Part shown: piece after piece, positions 7,601-9,367 of the stretch
Layout of the letters: each line of letters begins with the position of its first letter
Numbering within the stretch: position 1 is the stretch's first letter
Assembly: GCA_014360105.1 (NCBI GenBank)
Contig: JACIYD010000036.1
Span: 1 to 9,367, forward strand
Direction of reading: 5' to 3'
Origin: Clostridia bacterium
GTDB lineage: Bacteria; Bacillota; DSM-521; Neomoorellales; SLTJ01
DNA length: 9,367 bases
Translations under genes and position numbers: made by a program
Notes under the pieces: model-generated
What the model was told of the DNA's origin: nothing
What the model saw: only the letters and a program-made list of their open reading frames with translations
The model's database searches: none

Positions 7601-9367
7601 TTGTATCTTGATCCTGCAAAAATCTCAGACCAACTGGAGTTTCAAATGAGCCAAGGCAAGATCACCCTTTATGGCAACCGGATGCTCCTCTTTAACGCCG
7701 AAGCCCTTGGCGAACTGCGGCAAGAACTGGTTCAATCTTTGGGGATGGAACTTGCCCGTGGGGTACTGGCGCGTTTTGGCTTCCGCTGCGGTTACCAGGA
7801 CTTCTTCGGCATGAAGTGCGTGCTGGGCCTCAGCAGCGACGACCCGGAACTAATCCTGGCAGGGCCGAAGATGCACACCGCCGAGGGGGTAGTCTTCGCT
7901 GAGTGCCGACAACTTGATTTTGACCAGGCCGGCGGTACCTTCTTTATGTCCGGCACCTGGCGTAATTCTTACGAGGCCGAGCAGCACATCCGTCTTTTCG
8001 GCGTGGGAGATACGCCCGTTTGCTGGACGCTTACCGGTTACGCGAGCGGGTATGCCACGGGCTTTATGGGCAGGCGAATCATCGCGGTAGAGCGCCGCTG
8101 CTTGGGGAGGGGCGATCCCTACTGCGAGTACGAATTGCGCCCGGCCGAGGCCTGGGGTGTTGAGGCGCGGGGGTACATCCAGGCGCTGGAGCCCGTGGCC
8201 GTGGTCAAGTCGCTGCAACGGATGATCCAGGAGGAGAAGAGGCGCGCCTTACAGTGGCGGGCGTTGAGCGAGGCGGCTACCGAGGTGCTCTTGCTGGGGA
8301 GCCTGGAGGAGCTGGGCAATAAGTTCGTCCGGTACGCCTTACGCGTTCTTGAGGTGGAGCAGGCTACCCTGGTACTCAAGACGAACGGGAGCCGCCCGGG
8401 AAGATATCTGGTCTATAAGGCCGTGGGCGCAGGCGATCTGGTCACGGCGGATGTCTTGGAAGGCATCGACGGCACCCTGGACCTACTGTTCCGCAGTGAG
8501 AAGGTAGTAGCAGGTGAAGGCCGGTATTGGCAGGGGGTGGCCGTCTTTCCCCGGGGAGAGGCGGGGCACTACCTTGCCGTTTCGGTGCGGAGCCGGGAGG
8601 GGATCGGGGCGGTGGTCTTGGTTGCCGACCGGCGCGAGGGTGGTGCCTTTACGCCGGAAGACAAGGAGTTGCTGGTAATCTTCGCCTCCCAACTGGGCAT
8701 TGCCCTGGCCAATGCGAGCCTCTATTCCCGGGCAGACGCCGAATTGCAGCAGAAGGTATGGCAGCTCGACGCGCTGGCACAGGAGTTGCGCAGCCAGCAC
8801 CAGGCGCTACAGCGCTCGGTTGCCATCCACGACGAATTCACGGCCCTGGTACTGCGCGGGCAGGGCCTGGAGGCCATCGCCCAGACGTTAGCCCGCATCG
8901 TGGGCAATCCCGTTCGGGTAGAGGACGAGATGGGAAAACGGGTGCGGGCGGAAATCGTGCCGGACGGGGAAAAGGCGGCCGCAGCCTTCGTGCCCGTGGC
9001 CTCATTGCTGGCTACCGCCGGTCCGGAGGTACGTACCTTGTTGCTGGAAGGGCGGCAACCGGTACGACTTCGTGGGGCGGAAAACCTCACCCAGATGGTC
9101 CTGCCGGTAGTTGCCGGCGAAGAGGTGCTGGGATTTCTCAACGTCCTGGAACAGTTCCGGCCGCTGGCGGATCTTGACGTCGTTGCCATGGAGCACGCCG
9201 GGACGGTACTCGCCCTAGAGTTGTTAAAGGAGCGGGCCTCCCTGGAAACGGAGTTGCGCCTGAAGAAGGATTTTGTCGACCAGTTGCTTTCGGGCCGCTT
9301 CATCTCCGAAGAAGCGGTCACCTCGCAGGCCGAGGCCTTTGGCTTGAATCTGAACCGGCCCTGGCGG
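7601..9367 (+). CDS. XylR_N/V4R-GAF-PucR-type transcriptional regulator, 3' end outside window
   Basis: 589 codons are visible with no stop before the edge. Domains in order: XylR_N (about 12-110, with NRMLLFNAEALGELRQEL and RFGFRCGYQD), V4R (about 118-181), a helical linker (195-222), GAF (about 228-372), a coiled coil (376-408), and a second GAF-like or PucR-type segment (408-545). The beginning of a CdaR/PucR GGDEF-like domain follows (DFVDQLLSGRFISEEA, 557-572). A C-terminal HTH_30 is expected beyond 9367. In the sensor, C141, E164, C167 and C175 match the spacing of the MopR zinc ligands, and H92 and W120 match its phenol-contacting His and Trp, so an aromatic ligand is likely. No sigma-54 AAA+ domain is seen. 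TTG 7601 is chosen over ATG 7646 because the extra residues (ISDQLEFQMSQGKITL) align with the family's start and because of its ribosome site. Confidence 0.92.
   Translation, partial: MYLDPAKISDQLEFQMSQGKITLYGNRMLLFNAEALGELRQELVQSLGMELARGVLARFGFRCGYQDFFGMKCVLGLSSDDPELILAGPKMHTAEGVVFAECRQLDFDQAGGTFFMSGTWRNSYEAEQHIRLFGVGDTPVCWTLTGYASGYATGFMGRRIIAVERRCLGRGDPYCEYELRPAEAWGVEARGYIQALEPVAVVKSLQRMIQEEKRRALQWRALSEAATEVLLLGSLEELGNKFVRYALRVLEVEQATLVLKTNGSRPGRYLVYKAVGAGDLVTADVLEGIDGTLDLLFRSEKVVAGEGRYWQGVAVFPRGEAGHYLAVSVRSREGIGAVVLVADRREGGAFTPEDKELLVIFASQLGIALANASLYSRADAELQQKVWQLDALAQELRSQHQALQRSVAIHDEFTALVLRGQGLEAIAQTLARIVGNPVRVEDEMGKRVRAEIVPDGEKAAAAFVPVASLLATAGPEVRTLLLEGRQPVRLRGAENLTQMVLPVVAGEEVLGFLNVLEQFRPLADLDVVAMEHAGTVLALELLKERASLETELRLKKDFVDQLLSGRFISEEAVTSQAEAFGLNLNRPWR

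Noticed and set aside
8527..9177. Plus-strand 216-codon frame inside the regulator gene
   Set aside because: Shadow frame; the correct frame carries the GAF and PucR-type domains continuously to the window edge.

Overview
The window looks like chromosomal DNA from a GC-rich, endospore-forming member of the Clostridia (Firmicutes), broadly Moorella- or Desulfotomaculum-like. The evidence is a textbook CIRCE operator in front of groES-groEL, a sleB-ypeB spore-germination pair, strong AAGGAGG-type ribosome binding sites, and a XylR_N/V4R sensor joined to a PucR-type output. Genus and species cannot be fixed from this alone.

Layout, left to right. (1) 1-107, minus strand: the 5' part of a tRNA-Leu(GAG) cut by the window edge, with its own promoter. 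(2) 301-822: a small nitroreductase-family flavoprotein. (3) 840-2971: a complete heat-shock unit made of a sigma-A-type promoter, CIRCE, groES, groEL and a strong intrinsic terminator. (4) 3028-3843: an MgtC/SapB-type membrane protein whose cytoplasmic tail looks like a GNAT acetyltransferase fold. (5) 4000-4998: a trypsin-like serine protease with a recognisable His/Asp/Ser triad and no signal peptide. (6) 5008-6921, minus strand: sleB followed by ypeB, a tight operon convergent with the protease gene. (7) 7121-7438: a divergent 105-residue protein with one membrane segment and no recognised family, closed by a terminator. (8) 7491-9367: an inverted repeat, an extended -10 promoter, and the first 589 codons of a multidomain regulator that runs off the right edge. 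Its stop codon is not in the window. It appears to begin at a TTG codon.

How the genes work together. GroES and GroEL form the chaperonin, probably repressed by HrcA at CIRCE. SleB and YpeB act together in cortex hydrolysis during spore germination. The other genes appear to be single units with unrelated roles. The most distinctive element is the regulator at the right edge. Its sensor module keeps, at matching spacing, the four zinc-ligand positions and the two phenol-contacting positions I recall for MopR/DmpR. However, it is joined to GAF and PucR/CdaR-type domains instead of a sigma-54 AAA+ motor. The MgtC-GNAT fusion is the second most unusual item. No mobile element, CRISPR array or defence cluster was seen, and no gene-free stretch exceeds 300 bases.
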